DNA of 64,000 nucleotides from Clostridium zeae (GTDB lineage Bacteria; Bacillota; Clostridia; Clostridiales; Clostridiaceae): positions 62,001-126,000 of the forward strand of contig NZ_BMBA01000004.1 in NCBI RefSeq assembly GCF_017312485.1, written 5' to 3'. The notes beneath the pieces were generated by a model. It made no database searches. It saw only the letters and a list, made by a program, of their open reading frames with translations, and was not told the DNA's origin. Positions 24,300 to 33,006 of the stretch are shown here, piece by piece (position 1 is the first letter of the stretch; the number at the start of each line of letters is the position of its first letter). The position numbers were made by a program, and so were the translations under genes.

Positions 24300-25139
24300 A
24301 TGGATAATAAAGATAAATATATAGATTCTCAAAAAGTTGATTATAGAATTCAAAACAAAAAGAGAGGCGAAATATTATACTATTCTATTGATCAAGTTGC
24401 TGATTTATTAAAAGAGGATATTGGTAACATTAAATATTATACAAATATATTTGATGATCTTCTTAAAATAGAAATAGTTCATAAAGAACTACGCTATACA
24501 AATAATGATGTTGACAAATTAGAGCTACTCATAAAACTTAAGAATAGAGGTATGACTCTTAAAGAAATCGAAGATTACTATAATAAATTACCATTAGATG
24601 ATACTGAGGTTGAATACTCAGAAAGTAATCTCTTATCAGTGGAAGATCTTATTAAATCAATTAAAAAAGAACAACAAATTCAACTTGATAATTTTAAGAC
24701 TGAATTCATTAAAGATATACAAAATGCAAACTCACTAATTCTTCAAAATATTACTTCATCAATCATTGAGGCTCAAAGTAAAAGTCTTAATGAATTTAAA
24801 CAAACTCTACAAACGGAGCTTGAGGAATATCTTGACTCAAAATTCGATAATTTTAATGAAATTAACAGTGGGTTACATGACAAGCTTCTGACAAATATTT
24901 CAGAGGTTATTTCTGAAAAGATTCACCTTAAAAATAACGAACTAAAACTCCATTTGCAAAGCAACTTTGATAAATTCTCAACGTCCTCTTTGGATGGTAA
25001 TGAAAGTTTAATAAAAGAAGTAAAAGATTTCAAAAGAGTGATGCAGGATGCCTACTATACTCAATATGAAATCGAAATGAGCACTAATAATGAAACCGGT
25101 TTTTTAGGAAAATTACTTCAAGCAATGAAGACAAAATGA
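24300..25139 (+). CDS. MerR-like HTH protein with long coiled coil (TubY-like)
   Basis: This 279-residue protein has a MerR-type helix-turn-helix near residues 20-95 (YYSIDQVADLLKED then RYTNNDVDKLELLIKLKNRG and MTLKEIEDYY). Residues 105-255 are a long heptad-rich region, and the C-terminus is a short amphipathic segment (GFLGKLLQAMKTK). This matches the described TubY of the C. botulinum c-st phage tubZ locus in layout. AAGGGGGG precedes the ATG at 24300. It is divergent from the TubZ-like gene with a 146-bp gap, suggesting joint regulation. A TubZ modulator or DNA adaptor role is inferred. Confidence 0.6.
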   Translation: MDNKDKYIDSQKVDYRIQNKKRGEILYYSIDQVADLLKEDIGNIKYYTNIFDDLLKIEIVHKELRYTNNDVDKLELLIKLKNRGMTLKEIEDYYNKLPLDDTEVEYSESNLLSVEDLIKSIKKEQQIQLDNFKTEFIKDIQNANSLILQNITSSIIEAQSKSLNEFKQTLQTELEEYLDSKFDNFNEINSGLHDKLLTNISEVISEKIHLKNNELKLHLQSNFDKFSTSSLDGNESLIKEVKDFKRVMQDAYYTQYEIEMSTNNETGFLGKLLQAMKTK

Positions 25140-25197
25140 AAGTTTAAGAAGTAATTTAGCTATAATTTTTTAATATATCTAAACTAGATAAAATTAA

Positions 25198-25227
25198 AAT
25201 TAGCTCCTACTTTAGTAGGAGCTAATT
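25198..25227. terminator. Bidirectional terminator after the TubY-like gene
   Basis: TTAGCTCCTAC and GTAGGAGCTAA form an 11-bp stem with a TTTA loop, followed by T-rich DNA on the plus strand. Confidence 0.75.
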
Positions 25228-25437
25228 TTGTAAATTAACTAAACCATTTTTTCTTATTTTTATAGTCAATCTTAAAAAGGTTAAGATTGCTCCTATAACA
25301 CTAATTATTCCTGCAGCTATATATACAGTTTTCATACCATATATAAAGGCATCATTTCTTCCTACTACATAGTCTGTAACTCTATGCCCAATTTTAGAAC
25401 TCACCATACTATACAGAAGTGTTGTCGCTAAAAATTG
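25222..25437 (-). pseudogene. C-terminal remnant of an MFS multidrug transporter
   Basis: About 70 codons directly after the cbiO stop read QFLATTLLYSMVSSKIGHRV and continue with a final transmembrane helix (KTVYIAAGIISVIGAILTFL) and a basic tail. This looks like the end of a DHA2-type major facilitator. There is no start region and the reading frame is shared with cbiO across its stop codon. It is probably left after a deletion or rearrangement that joined cbiO to a lost transporter gene. Confidence 0.6.
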
Positions 25438-26283
25438 TTATCCTTGTCCAATAGAATTTATTAATTTATAAAGTTCCTGCTTATTTCTAGGTATGACTTC
25501 AGTAGACTTCACCTGTCCTGTTTTGCATAAATTTTGATAGATTTCAAAAATCATTGGTTTTTCCAAATAACATTCATCAATTAATCTATCATCTGAGAAG
25601 ATCTCAGTAGGATGTCCTTCCTTGACTATTTCTCCATCCTTCATCACAAAAATATAGTCTGCCCAAGAATATGCAAGTTCCACATCATGAGTAGATAAAA
25701 TAACTGTTATTCCTCTTTCATTTAATTCATTAAATATTTTCACAATCTGTTTTGAATGCTTAGGGTCAAGACTTGAAGTAGGTTCATCAAAAACTATTAT
25801 TTCTGGTTCCATCACAAGTATATCTGCAATAGATACTCTTTTTTTCTGTCCATAACTTAAAAAATGAACAGCCTTATCCTTATAATCATACATCCCAACA
25901 TTTTTTAGAGCTTTATCAACCCTATTCTTCACTTCTACTGCATCAAGTTTTAAGTTCATAGCTCCAAAAGAAACTTCTTGATAGACATTAGCTGAGAACA
26001 GTTGATTTTCAGGATCTTGAAAAACAATTCCTACATTTTTTCTTAGTTCCATTAAGGAATTCCTGTTATATTTAAGCTCTTTTCTGTTGTATATTAACTT
26101 TCCTTCTGTAGGCTTTAATACACCATTAAAATTCAAAAACAAGGTGGACTTACCTGAACCATTGACACCTAGAAAGGATATTTTCTTTCCTTTCTCTATT
26201 TTCAAGTTTATATTATTCAAAGCTTTAGTCCCATCTGGATATTTAAAGCTTAAATTTTCAGTTTCAAGTATGTATTCATTCAC
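25438..26283 (-). CDS. cbiO: Cobalt ECF transporter ATPase
   Basis: This 281-residue ATPase has Walker A (GVNGSGKST), Q-loop (GIVFQDPENQLFSANVYQEV), signature (LSYGQKKRVSIADIL), Walker B (IIVFDEPTSSLDP) and H-loop (LSTHDVELAY). It is the last gene of cbiM-N-Q-O and energises cobalt uptake. The preferred start is GTG at 26283, with AGGAGG at 26293-26298 and a 9-nt spacer; a longer frame from 26313 has no such site. Its stop codon abuts the MFS remnant. Confidence 0.92.
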   Translation of the reverse strand: MNEYILETENLSFKYPDGTKALNNINLKIEKGKKISFLGVNGSGKSTLFLNFNGVLKPTEGKLIYNRKELKYNRNSLMELRKNVGIVFQDPENQLFSANVYQEVSFGAMNLKLDAVEVKNRVDKALKNVGMYDYKDKAVHFLSYGQKKRVSIADILVMEPEIIVFDEPTSSLDPKHSKQIVKIFNELNERGITVILSTHDVELAYSWADYIFVMKDGEIVKEGHPTEIFSDDRLIDECYLEKPMIFEIYQNLCKTGQVKSTEVIPRNKQELYKLINSIGQG

Positions 26284-26337
26284 TATATAGTCCCTCCTAT
26301 AATTTAAAAACATTCTTAAGTTTAAAGTGGTTTAGCT

Positions 26338-27126
26338 TTATGACTTTCTCCTAATAAGATATTCACTACAAGCTATGATTAAAAGGCTTATCTCAGTAAT
26401 AACAATTAATATGATATCTTTAGAGGAACTTTTATAGTTTTCTTCAAGCAAGTTTATATCACCGTCATAACATCTTGATTCCATAGCTGTATAAATGTCC
26501 TGTGAACGCTTGTATGAGCTTATAAATAAGGAGGCGATTAATTTAGCTAATGAATTGTAACTAAGTTTAAGAGTTGAATATCCAAGCCTTGAATTTTGAG
26601 ATGTATATATCATATTTACCGTGTCTAACAATACAAAAATAAATCTATATATAAGTCCCATTAACTCAATAAACAATTTTGGTACTCTTAATTTTTTTAA
26701 TACAGATAAAACCTCAAACACTGGCGTACTTAATGTTAGAAAGTATAAGCACGAAACTGAAGCCAGGGACTTAAAGAATAGTCTTGTAGCTGCTTGAAAA
26801 CTCTCTGTAGTACACCCTAACTTAATGTTTAGTATATTGATTCCAAATATTAAATTATCAGAACTATGAACTATATTTATCGCTATAGTTATTATTCCAA
26901 CTATCAAAAATGATAATGGTAATGACATTAATTTTACATAAGTTCCAAAGGGGATTTTTCCTTTAAAAACAGTTATTCCTGACATTAGAAGTAGTACTAT
27001 CACTGAAACATAAGTGCTATTTAAAGCAATGCACATAAACATCGTAAATATAGCAAAAATAAATTTCTCCGTGGAATTCACTCTTCTTAGCTCAGATATA
27101 TACGCTAATTTATCAATAGAAAACAT
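26338..27126 (-). CDS. cbiQ: Cobalt ECF transporter transmembrane protein
   Basis: This 262-residue membrane protein has about six helices. It contains the conserved coupling region with a Ser/Ala-Arg-Gly-like pattern near TAMESRCYDGDI and a VLKKLRVPKLFIELMGLIYR segment typical of CbiQ/EcfT. It contacts the ATPase and CbiM. It starts 2 nt after the CbiN stop. Confidence 0.9.
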   Translation of the reverse strand: MFSIDKLAYISELRRVNSTEKFIFAIFTMFMCIALNSTYVSVIVLLLMSGITVFKGKIPFGTYVKLMSLPLSFLIVGIITIAINIVHSSDNLIFGINILNIKLGCTTESFQAATRLFFKSLASVSCLYFLTLSTPVFEVLSVLKKLRVPKLFIELMGLIYRFIFVLLDTVNMIYTSQNSRLGYSTLKLSYNSLAKLIASLFISSYKRSQDIYTAMESRCYDGDINLLEENYKSSSKDIILIVITEISLLIIACSEYLIRRKS

Positions 27127-27128
27127 AT

Positions 27129-27431
27129 TTAATTTTCTGCCTTTCTAGACTTTCCCTTTTGGTATCCAAAATAATAACATACAACACCTGTCCCAATTGA
27201 AGCTTGTAAGGCGAAAAGCAAGCTTTCTATTTCTCCACTAGGTGGTTGCCATATAGGTGAAAACCAAGGTTTATAATTCTTATTTATATCTGTTATAGCT
27301 TTTTCCGCTTGATCATCAGAACCTGAAAATTCACCGTTTTTAATAAATACAAGTGGAGCCACAGCTATTATTACAACTAATAAAGCCAATATCAAATTTT
27401 TTATTAAAAGACTTCTATTTTTTAACTTCAC
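27129..27431 (-). CDS. cbiN: Cobalt transporter auxiliary subunit
   Basis: This 100-residue protein has two membrane helices around a short external loop containing FSGSDDQAEKAI and PWFSPIWQPPSGEIESLLFALQ. This is the standard CbiN pattern. It stimulates metal uptake by CbiM. It sits between cbiM and cbiQ with a 5-nt gap to cbiM. Confidence 0.92.
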   Translation of the reverse strand: MKLKNRSLLIKNLILALLVVIIAVAPLVFIKNGEFSGSDDQAEKAITDINKNYKPWFSPIWQPPSGEIESLLFALQASIGTGVVCYYFGYQKGKSRKAEN

Positions 27432-27436
27432 TGCTA

Positions 27437-28177
27437 TTACTCCTCCTCTGGTATTACTTTAAGATCTATTAATTCCTGCTTATTGTAGTTCTTTAACAAA
27501 TTAAAAATAATCACAGTCAATATCCCTTCACTTATAGCAAGAGGAATTTGAGTAACAGCAAAAATTCCTAAGAACTTAGCTGCAGAAGCTAAAACCCCAC
27601 CATTTTGATCTGGAAAAGCTAATGAAAGCTGCATTGCCGTTATAACATAGGTCATTAAATCTCCAAGCATCGCAGACAAAAATACAGATATGCTTTGTGA
27701 TACTTTAAGTTTCTTTAATAACTTGTACAAAAAATATGAAACAAAAGGTCCTGCTATAGCCATAGAAAAGGTATTAGCACCTAAGGTTGTAATGCCTCCA
27801 TGAGCTAAAAGCAATGCTTGAAATATTAATACAATCACGCCTAAAGCACTCATCACTGTTGGTCCAAAAAGTATCGCTCCAAGACCCACACCTGTAGGAT
27901 GAGAGCAACTTCCTGTAACTGAAGGTATTTTTAACGCTGACAATACAAACGCAAAAGCTCCTACCATAGCTATTAGCATTTTAGTTCTAGGATTCTCATT
28001 TAATTTTTCTCTTATTGTAAAAAAACCAACCACTACAAATGGAATTGCTAAAACTCCCCAAGCAATACACCACTTTGCTGGTAAAAATCCCTCCATTATA
28101 TGCATTGCATATACAGTTCTAGGTATACATAATAACGCAATAAAAATTCCTAATGCAATTTGATATTTCCTTTTCAT
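27437..28177 (-). CDS. cbiM: Cobalt transporter substrate-binding subunit
   Basis: This 246-residue membrane protein has an N-terminal leader ending VYA, after which the mature protein would begin with the metal-binding MHIMEGFLP (from residue 25). A conserved [19 protein letters not shown]-like block ([18 protein letters not shown]) also contributes metal-site residues. It is first in the operon and preceded by a B12 riboswitch and terminator, so it should be repressed by cobalamin. Confidence 0.95.
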   Translation of the reverse strand: MKRKYQIALGIFIALLCIPRTVYAMHIMEGFLPAKWCIAWGVLAIPFVVVGFFTIREKLNENPRTKMLIAMVGAFAFVLSALKIPSVTGSCSHPTGVGLGAILFGPTVMSALGVIVLIFQALLLAHGGITTLGANTFSMAIAGPFVSYFLYKLLKKLKVSQSISVFLSAMLGDLMTYVITAMQLSLAFPDQNGGVLASAAKFLGIFAVTQIPLAISEGILTVIIFNLLKNYNKQELIDLKVIPEEE

Positions 28178-28308
28178 ATAAATACTCCTATTTTATAGAT
28201 TTTTATGTTTGTCTCTATTCACTTAATTCTTGATAGCTATAAAAAATTTTTTTAAAATTTAAATTTGCGAATTTAGCTAATTTAAGAATTTTATACTTTC
28301 TAAACAGT

Positions 28309-28342
28309 AAAAAAGTCCTCTTAACTAAAATGTTAAAAGGAC
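28309..28342 (-). terminator. Leader terminator upstream of cbiM
   Basis: On the minus strand GTCCTTTTAAC pairs with GTTAAGAGGAC and six Ts follow. It lies about 130 nt before the cbiM start and 190 nt after the B12 aptamer, in the place expected of an expression platform but unusually far away because a P repeat is interposed. Confidence 0.75.
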
Positions 28343-28426
28343 ACAGCAACAAAACATACTTAATCATATAAAATAAGTAAGCAAATTTTCATTATACCGC
28401 CCCTCTCTATCACTCGTAGAGTTAAT

Positions 28427-28520
28427 GATGTTCCACTTCGAATAAAATGTATATTTTCAAATTCTCCTCTTAGAACCCAGAGGAGTTTTGAAAATAGTTT
28501 TCGGTTCGAAGTGGTACATC
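28427..28520. repeat. Palindromic repeat family P, copy 4 (in the B12 leader)
   Basis: This 94-bp copy has outer arms GATGTTCCACTTCGAA (28427-28442) and TTCGAAGTGGTACATC (28505-28520), one mismatch, and a perfect inner stem CTCCTCT/AGAGGAG. It sits 13 nt downstream of the B12 aptamer P1 helix and upstream of the leader terminator, so it must be part of the cbiM leader RNA. Confidence 0.92.
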
Positions 28521-28533
28521 TATAATTGGTGCA

Positions 28534-28696
28534 AAAATATAGGCAGGTCTTCTGACTCAAGAATCATCATTTAAATACGCCTTCCCTGTTTCCAAGTGAC
28601 ATATATGTATTTAAACTCCTCTAATACAGCTACGGGATAGTTCAGGATTCTTACCTGATTCCCTTTTAATTAATCAATTCGATTAAACCTATATTT
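28534..28696 (-). ncRNA. Cobalamin (B12) riboswitch
   Basis: On the minus strand the P1 helix is closed by AAAATATAGG and CCTATATTTT. Conserved aptamer parts appear in order: GGGAATCAGGT, AATCCTGAACTATCCCG, the AGCTGTA box, GTCACTTGGAAACAGGGAAGG and GAGTCAGAAGACCTGCC. It heads the cbiMNQO operon and should switch off cobalt uptake when coenzyme B12 is plentiful. Confidence 0.93.
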
Positions 28697-28769
28697 TATT
28701 ATTCAATTTAGACTTTTAGATGAATCACTCCATATATGAATTTATACTTTTGGCGCTTTTAAAACACTG

Positions 28770-28852
28770 AGTTGAACATAGCCATATTTTTAAATTTTCT
28801 CACCATTATCTGAGATAGTTTTAAAAATAGATTTCCTATAGAAGCGTTACAT
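28770..28852. repeat. Palindromic repeat family P, copy 5 (diverged)
   Basis: Only the inner helix (ATATTTTTAAA...TTTAAAAATA with TTCTCA/TGAGAT) and a degraded right arm (GAAGCGTTACAT) are clear. It lies between the riboswitch 5' end and the glycosyltransferase gene end. Confidence 0.6.
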
Positions 28853-28941
28853 ATTTAAGTATACTGTTATATGCCATTATTGTAAACTTCAAATCTCTTT
28901 TGCAAATCATATTATTCATAATAAAAACTACTTCGAGGGAT

Positions 28942-29790
28942 TTATTTACTGTAAAATAGCTTGTCCAGTTGAGACAAGGATTCTTGAGCCCCTGAATTAT
29001 AGCCAACATGTATACATTCAAAATCTAATAAAATTCTATTTTCTAAAGGATATCTTTCTCTAAAATCAGTATCATCCCACCAGGAATTATTAGAGTCTTC
29101 AGGGTATTTTTCAAAATTTGAAGAATGGAACATTTGATAATACCCAGTAAAATGAGGTTCACCTCCTTCAAATATATAAGGTAGGTTATTCCAACTTCCT
29201 GTCTTGTAATTTTCCCATTGCTCTTCAATAGTATCAAGCTCTGATTCAAATAACCCAGTATCAACAAAGTGTCTTAATGCACTCATGTGTATTTTCTCTA
29301 TATCAGGGGAATTTTCATTGCCTTTTCTAGCCGCAATGAACTCTTCATGAATCCTATTAAGGTTTTGTATATTTTTAGTGCAACGATAGTCTATATACTT
29401 ACTCTCTTCTTTACCAAGCCCCAATCCTCTTCTAGCAATAGGAGAAAAAAGTGAATTTAAATTTTTTTCTGTTTTTGAAATTTTGCCTATAACCTGTCTA
29501 ACATTTGATGGTAAAATTATGTCACAATCCATCAGTAATATCCAATCTTCTTTATTTAATGCATTAATCCCTTCATTTATAGCTTTACCTTTTGCAAACT
29601 CAGCACCATTTTCATAGATTCTCTCAGAAAAAATATACTTGATTGAATTCTCTTCACATAGATTTATAGTATCAATGTCATTTTTTTCTGTAACTATAAT
29701 CCAATTATCAATATATTTCTTATTATTAAGACAATACTTTAACACATGTGAATAATTAATACATACAGTAACTGCTTCTATCTTCATCAT
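28942..29790 (-). CDS. Glycosyltransferase-like protein (GT-A/GT2 type)
   Basis: This 282-residue protein begins MMKIEAVTVCINYSHVLKYC and has the GT-A pattern NKKYIDNWIIVTEKNDIDT with a DxD-like LLMDCDIILP near residue 110 for metal/nucleotide-sugar binding. Length suits a small GT2 enzyme. AGGAG lies just before the tandem ATG-ATG at 29790. It is the last of a leftward group with an epimerase and a PIG-L deacetylase, suggesting surface glycan synthesis. Donor and acceptor are unknown. Confidence 0.7.
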   Translation of the reverse strand: MMKIEAVTVCINYSHVLKYCLNNKKYIDNWIIVTEKNDIDTINLCEENSIKYIFSERIYENGAEFAKGKAINEGINALNKEDWILLMDCDIILPSNVRQVIGKISKTEKNLNSLFSPIARRGLGLGKEESKYIDYRCTKNIQNLNRIHEEFIAARKGNENSPDIEKIHMSALRHFVDTGLFESELDTIEEQWENYKTGSWNNLPYIFEGGEPHFTGYYQMFHSSNFEKYPEDSNNSWWDDTDFRERYPLENRILLDFECIHVGYNSGAQESLSQLDKLFYSK

Positions 29791-29903
29791 ATATTCTCCT
29801 ATCCATTTTATAAACTCCAATATAAGAGCCCATATTTTCAGCTTCATTTTCGTGATAATTTACTTTAATGTCAATAAAAATGCACATTCCATCATTGATC
29901 CTT

Positions 29904-30908
29904 CTACCTGCATTTCATTGAAGGTTCAAAGATAGATTTAGGTTCAAAGTTATATGTTTTTATAAAATACTCCACTACATTATTTATGATTTCATCAATA
30001 TTTAAAAAATTATATTCGCCAATAATACTTAAAAGTTTATCATTGCTTGGAATTCTAACTTTAGGATCCTCAAAATCACTTCCAAAAATCTCTCTTGTAG
30101 GAATGAACGTAATTTCAGATAAACTGCTTGTTATAGCTTTAATTTTCTTTGCTAAATCAATTATCGAAATACTATTATTTGAACCAACATTAAAAATTTC
30201 TTTGTTTATTTCACTATTTTCTACAATCAAACTCAATATATTGACTAAGTCATTCACATGTGTAAAGGTACGTACCTGAGTTCCATCATCATATACAGTC
30301 ATAGGTTCATTTTGAAGAGCTTGTCCTACTAATCTAGGCAATACCATTCCATAATTTCCAACTTGCCTTGGGCCAACAATATTAAAACACCTGATAACAA
30401 CATAGTCTAGGCCAATTTCCTTACCATAAGCGTAACAATAATATTCTGCAACTGCTTTACCAATGGAATAACTCCACCTGAAGGAATTTCCTATTATTCG
30501 GTCATCATTTTCTCGTAATTCTGGGGATTTATTTTTCCCATAGATTTCAGAAGTAGAGAATACCACTATTCTCTTTTTTAGATCTGCTGCAATTTTAATA
30601 ATAGAAATGGAACTTAAGATATTTGAATTCAAGCTTTTAACCGGATTGTCCATAATATATTTAACCCCTACCGAGGAAGCCAAGTGAAAGATAAGATTGC
30701 ACTTTGAACATAAGTCATATAATACGTCATAGCTATTAATATCCTCATGCACGAAATGGAAATTAGTATTTTCTAAGTTATGTCTAATATTTTCTAAAGA
30801 ACCAGTAGATAAATTATCAATAACATACACCTCATGTTGCTCATATAGCAATTTATCTACTAAATGTGACCCAATAAAACCCGCACCACCTGTAATAAGT
30901 ATTTTCAT
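29904..30908 (-). CDS. NAD-dependent sugar epimerase/dehydratase
   Basis: This 334-residue extended short-chain dehydrogenase has GGAGFIGSHLVDKLL at the N-terminus, YVIDNLSTGS, the STSEIYG triad serine region and YSIGK (Tyr and Lys of the catalytic triad). Later VGPRQVGNYGMVLPRLVGQA and DDGTQVRTFTHVNDLV match UDP-glucose-4-epimerase and UDP-glucuronate decarboxylase relatives. The substrate is most likely a nucleotide sugar. AGGAGGG precedes the ATG. PIG-L and glycosyltransferase genes flank it. Confidence 0.85.
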   Translation of the reverse strand: MKILITGGAGFIGSHLVDKLLYEQHEVYVIDNLSTGSLENIRHNLENTNFHFVHEDINSYDVLYDLCSKCNLIFHLASSVGVKYIMDNPVKSLNSNILSSISIIKIAADLKKRIVVFSTSEIYGKNKSPELRENDDRIIGNSFRWSYSIGKAVAEYYCYAYGKEIGLDYVVIRCFNIVGPRQVGNYGMVLPRLVGQALQNEPMTVYDDGTQVRTFTHVNDLVNILSLIVENSEINKEIFNVGSNNSISIIDLAKKIKAITSSLSEITFIPTREIFGSDFEDPKVRIPSNDKLLSIIGEYNFLNIDEIINNVVEYFIKTYNFEPKSIFEPSMKCR

Positions 30909-30940
30909 AATACCCTCCTAAAATTTCATTTTTCAAATAG

Positions 30941-31597
30941 CTAATCTATAAGCAATCTTTTTATCTCATAAGCTTCAGCAGCTTCAACAGATACTTCCTT
31001 ACCACGATATCTTGCCATACTTATCACTCCGTTCTTACTTACTGCATACTCCTCGTCTCCCATTTGAGATTCATACATTCCAAGCATTTCAACTTTTTTA
31101 TAAAGATGTTTTGATATATCAACATATAGATTCGGCTCAAACATTTGTACGTTTGTAATCCAATTTACCTGGGGATACTCATAAACTATCACAGTTTGAG
31201 GCATGAAAAATTTCTTTTTTCTACTGCGAAGTGCCGTCATACAACAGTTATAAACTATAGCATGATCTTGATTGAAGGAAGGAAAAGGTATTGCAACAAC
31301 CTGTGGTTTTACTCTTTCAATGATACTCTCAACTTTATTAACAAGCTCAAACATAGAAATAAGATCAAGTTTTAGGTGATATTTATCATCATAAAGTATG
31401 TCAAAGTTTTCTATATGGCAAAACTCCATTAATTTTTCAAATTCTCTTTTTCTTACATCACTGCCCATAGTAAACTCTGCTATGTGTACATTTTCGCTTT
31501 TCATCTTACTTATTAAGCCACCACATCCCAAGGTCTCATCGTCAGCATGTGGTGAAAAAATTAATAATCTTTCATTGTCATTAAATAAGTTATACAT
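30941..31597 (-). CDS. PIG-L family deacetylase
   Basis: This 218-residue protein has the PIG-L zinc motif in FSPHADDETLGCGGLIS (residues 14-30) and a second site near PFPSFNQDHAIVYNCC. Family members remove N-acetyl groups from sugars (GlcNAc-PI, mycothiol or bacillithiol precursors, antibiotics). Given the neighbouring epimerase and glycosyltransferase, a surface-sugar deacetylase is likely. GAGG precedes the ATG. Confidence 0.85.
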   Translation of the reverse strand: MYNLFNDNERLLIFSPHADDETLGCGGLISKMKSENVHIAEFTMGSDVRKREFEKLMEFCHIENFDILYDDKYHLKLDLISMFELVNKVESIIERVKPQVVAIPFPSFNQDHAIVYNCCMTALRSRKKKFFMPQTVIVYEYPQVNWITNVQMFEPNLYVDISKHLYKKVEMLGMYESQMGDEEYAVSKNGVISMARYRGKEVSVEAAEAYEIKRLLID

Positions 31598-31680
31598 AAT
31601 AATACCTCACCAATTTTCTATTATTCTCAAATCCATTTTTATATAAATTTCTAATACAAGGGTCATTGGTTAAAAATAAA

Positions 31681-31723
31681 GTAAAAGTTGTTCACCCTTA
31701 GCGCTAAGGCAAAACAATTTTAC
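31681..31723. repeat. 43-bp interrupted palindrome
   Basis: A perfect 14-bp centre CCTTAGCGCTAAGG (31696-31709) is flanked by outer arms GTAAAAGTTGTT and AACAATTTTAC that pair with one bulge. There is no T run. It lies in the promoter/leader region of the PIG-L operon and could be an operator or cruciform-forming site. Confidence 0.6.
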
Positions 31724-31826
31724 ATCTAATTCAATATATACGTATATAAGCTTGTGATAAATTAAGTCAAACTTACATTATCATAATATAATTGTTACAA
31801 TTAATTGTAAAATACCAAATAAAAAC

Positions 31827-31862
31827 AAAAAACGTCAAAATTTGTATAATTTTAACGTTTTT
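31827..31862 (-). terminator. Terminator of the hexapeptide acyltransferase gene
   Basis: AAAAAACGT.AAAATT pairs with AATTTTAACGTTTTT. On the minus strand the stem is followed by a T-rich run. Confidence 0.65.
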
Positions 31863-31942
31863 CATGTAGTATCGAGACTAGAGTCGGATTACCTTGTAGT
31901 TGCTCAGTATTTTATACGTAATGCTTTTCTCGCTTTATATAT

Positions 31943-32638
31943 CTAAGGTTCCCATCTAACTCTTTCTTTTAAAATTCTTACTGGATTCCCGCCAACCATT
32001 ATATTATCACCTTTTATTTCGTTATTTATAAAAGAGTTTGCTCCAACTATACAAGAATTTCCAACCTTAGCACCTTTAATAAAAGTGCATCTACAACCTA
32101 TCCAAACTTTATTTCCAAAGCTTATTTCTTTAGGTTCATTTATGATTTCATCAGTTTCTAAACTATAAATCTTATGATAATCAGTATCTAAGAATAAATT
32201 TTCCCATGATACTATACACCCATCGCCAAATTTTATTTTCTTACAACATATAATGGTTGAACCTCCACCACAGCAAAAATTACTTCCTATATGAAGCTCT
32301 CCTTCACCACTTACATCCACAACTGAGCCTGCTCCTATGTATATATTTTCTCCAAAAAAAACCTTACCAGTTACATTCCAACGAGAGATATCCTGAGGCA
32401 ATGCACTTATATATGGAAAACCTATTGCTACTGAACGAAATTTAGGTTTTGACATTAGAACTATGCTACCTTCGGTATCACATAACTTAACTTTATAATG
32501 TATGTGAACTGGAAATTTTATTGCATCTCGAAATTTGAAATAATTAAAATTAAAGTACACAGTTTTTGGAATGCTTAAGGAAATATTTTTAAACATAAAA
32601 ATGAACCATCTAATATTGTCTATATACTTTTTTAACAT
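31943..32638 (-). CDS. Left-handed beta-helix (hexapeptide) acyltransferase
   Basis: This 231-residue protein has hexapeptide repeats from about residue 95 (NIYIGAGSVVDVSGEGELHI, GSNFCCGGGSTIICCKKI) and a typical acetyltransferase end (WIGCRCTFIKGAKVGNSCIVGANSFINNE then GNPVRILKERVRW). Such enzymes O- or N-acetylate sugars in capsule and teichoic-type glycans. GGAGG precedes the ATG. It is on the same strand as the other glycan genes but separated by a terminator. Confidence 0.85.
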   Translation of the reverse strand: MLKKYIDNIRWFIFMFKNISLSIPKTVYFNFNYFKFRDAIKFPVHIHYKVKLCDTEGSIVLMSKPKFRSVAIGFPYISALPQDISRWNVTGKVFFGENIYIGAGSVVDVSGEGELHIGSNFCCGGGSTIICCKKIKFGDGCIVSWENLFLDTDYHKIYSLETDEIINEPKEISFGNKVWIGCRCTFIKGAKVGNSCIVGANSFINNEIKGDNIMVGGNPVRILKERVRWEP

Positions 32639-33006
32639 TCTCTTCCTCCATGATACAGCCTATACATTTTTATAATTAAGAATTAAATTTTTCAGTACTT
32701 TGAATTTCTTTCATCATCACTCACAAATTTTACCATATACACCTTTCCACAACAACAAATTTCATCAAATTTTGATTATTAATCAAATTTGCACCTTATT
32801 TTTGTGACTAAAAACAAACAAAATCGTCAATAAATTCTTTATATAAATTAAATATTTTTATATAGATCTATAGTTTTCTAATATTAAATTCTCGATTGCT
32901 TGTCTTAACTTACATTATTTAGGGAAATAATAATAAGGTAGTGATATAATTAATTTGTAGTGTAATTTAATATGAAACTACTTTGTTTCAGATAGGAGTG
33001 ATTATA
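32639..33006. other. Divergent spacer with Mur ligase promoter
   Basis: No gene is supported. TGATATAAT at 32941-32949 looks like an extended -10 element (TGn-TATAAT) for the rightward Mur ligase gene, about 60 nt before its start. Confidence 0.4.

Noticed and set aside
22943-25139. Mobile plasmid or prophage around the TubZ-like gene
   Set aside because: No integrase, replication protein, TubR, phage structural gene or clear attachment repeats flank it, so I do not annotate an integrated element.
28360-28560. 66-codon frame across P copy 4 on the minus strand
   Set aside because: It lies inside the B12 leader and the palindromic repeat, so it is a by-product of structured RNA sequence.
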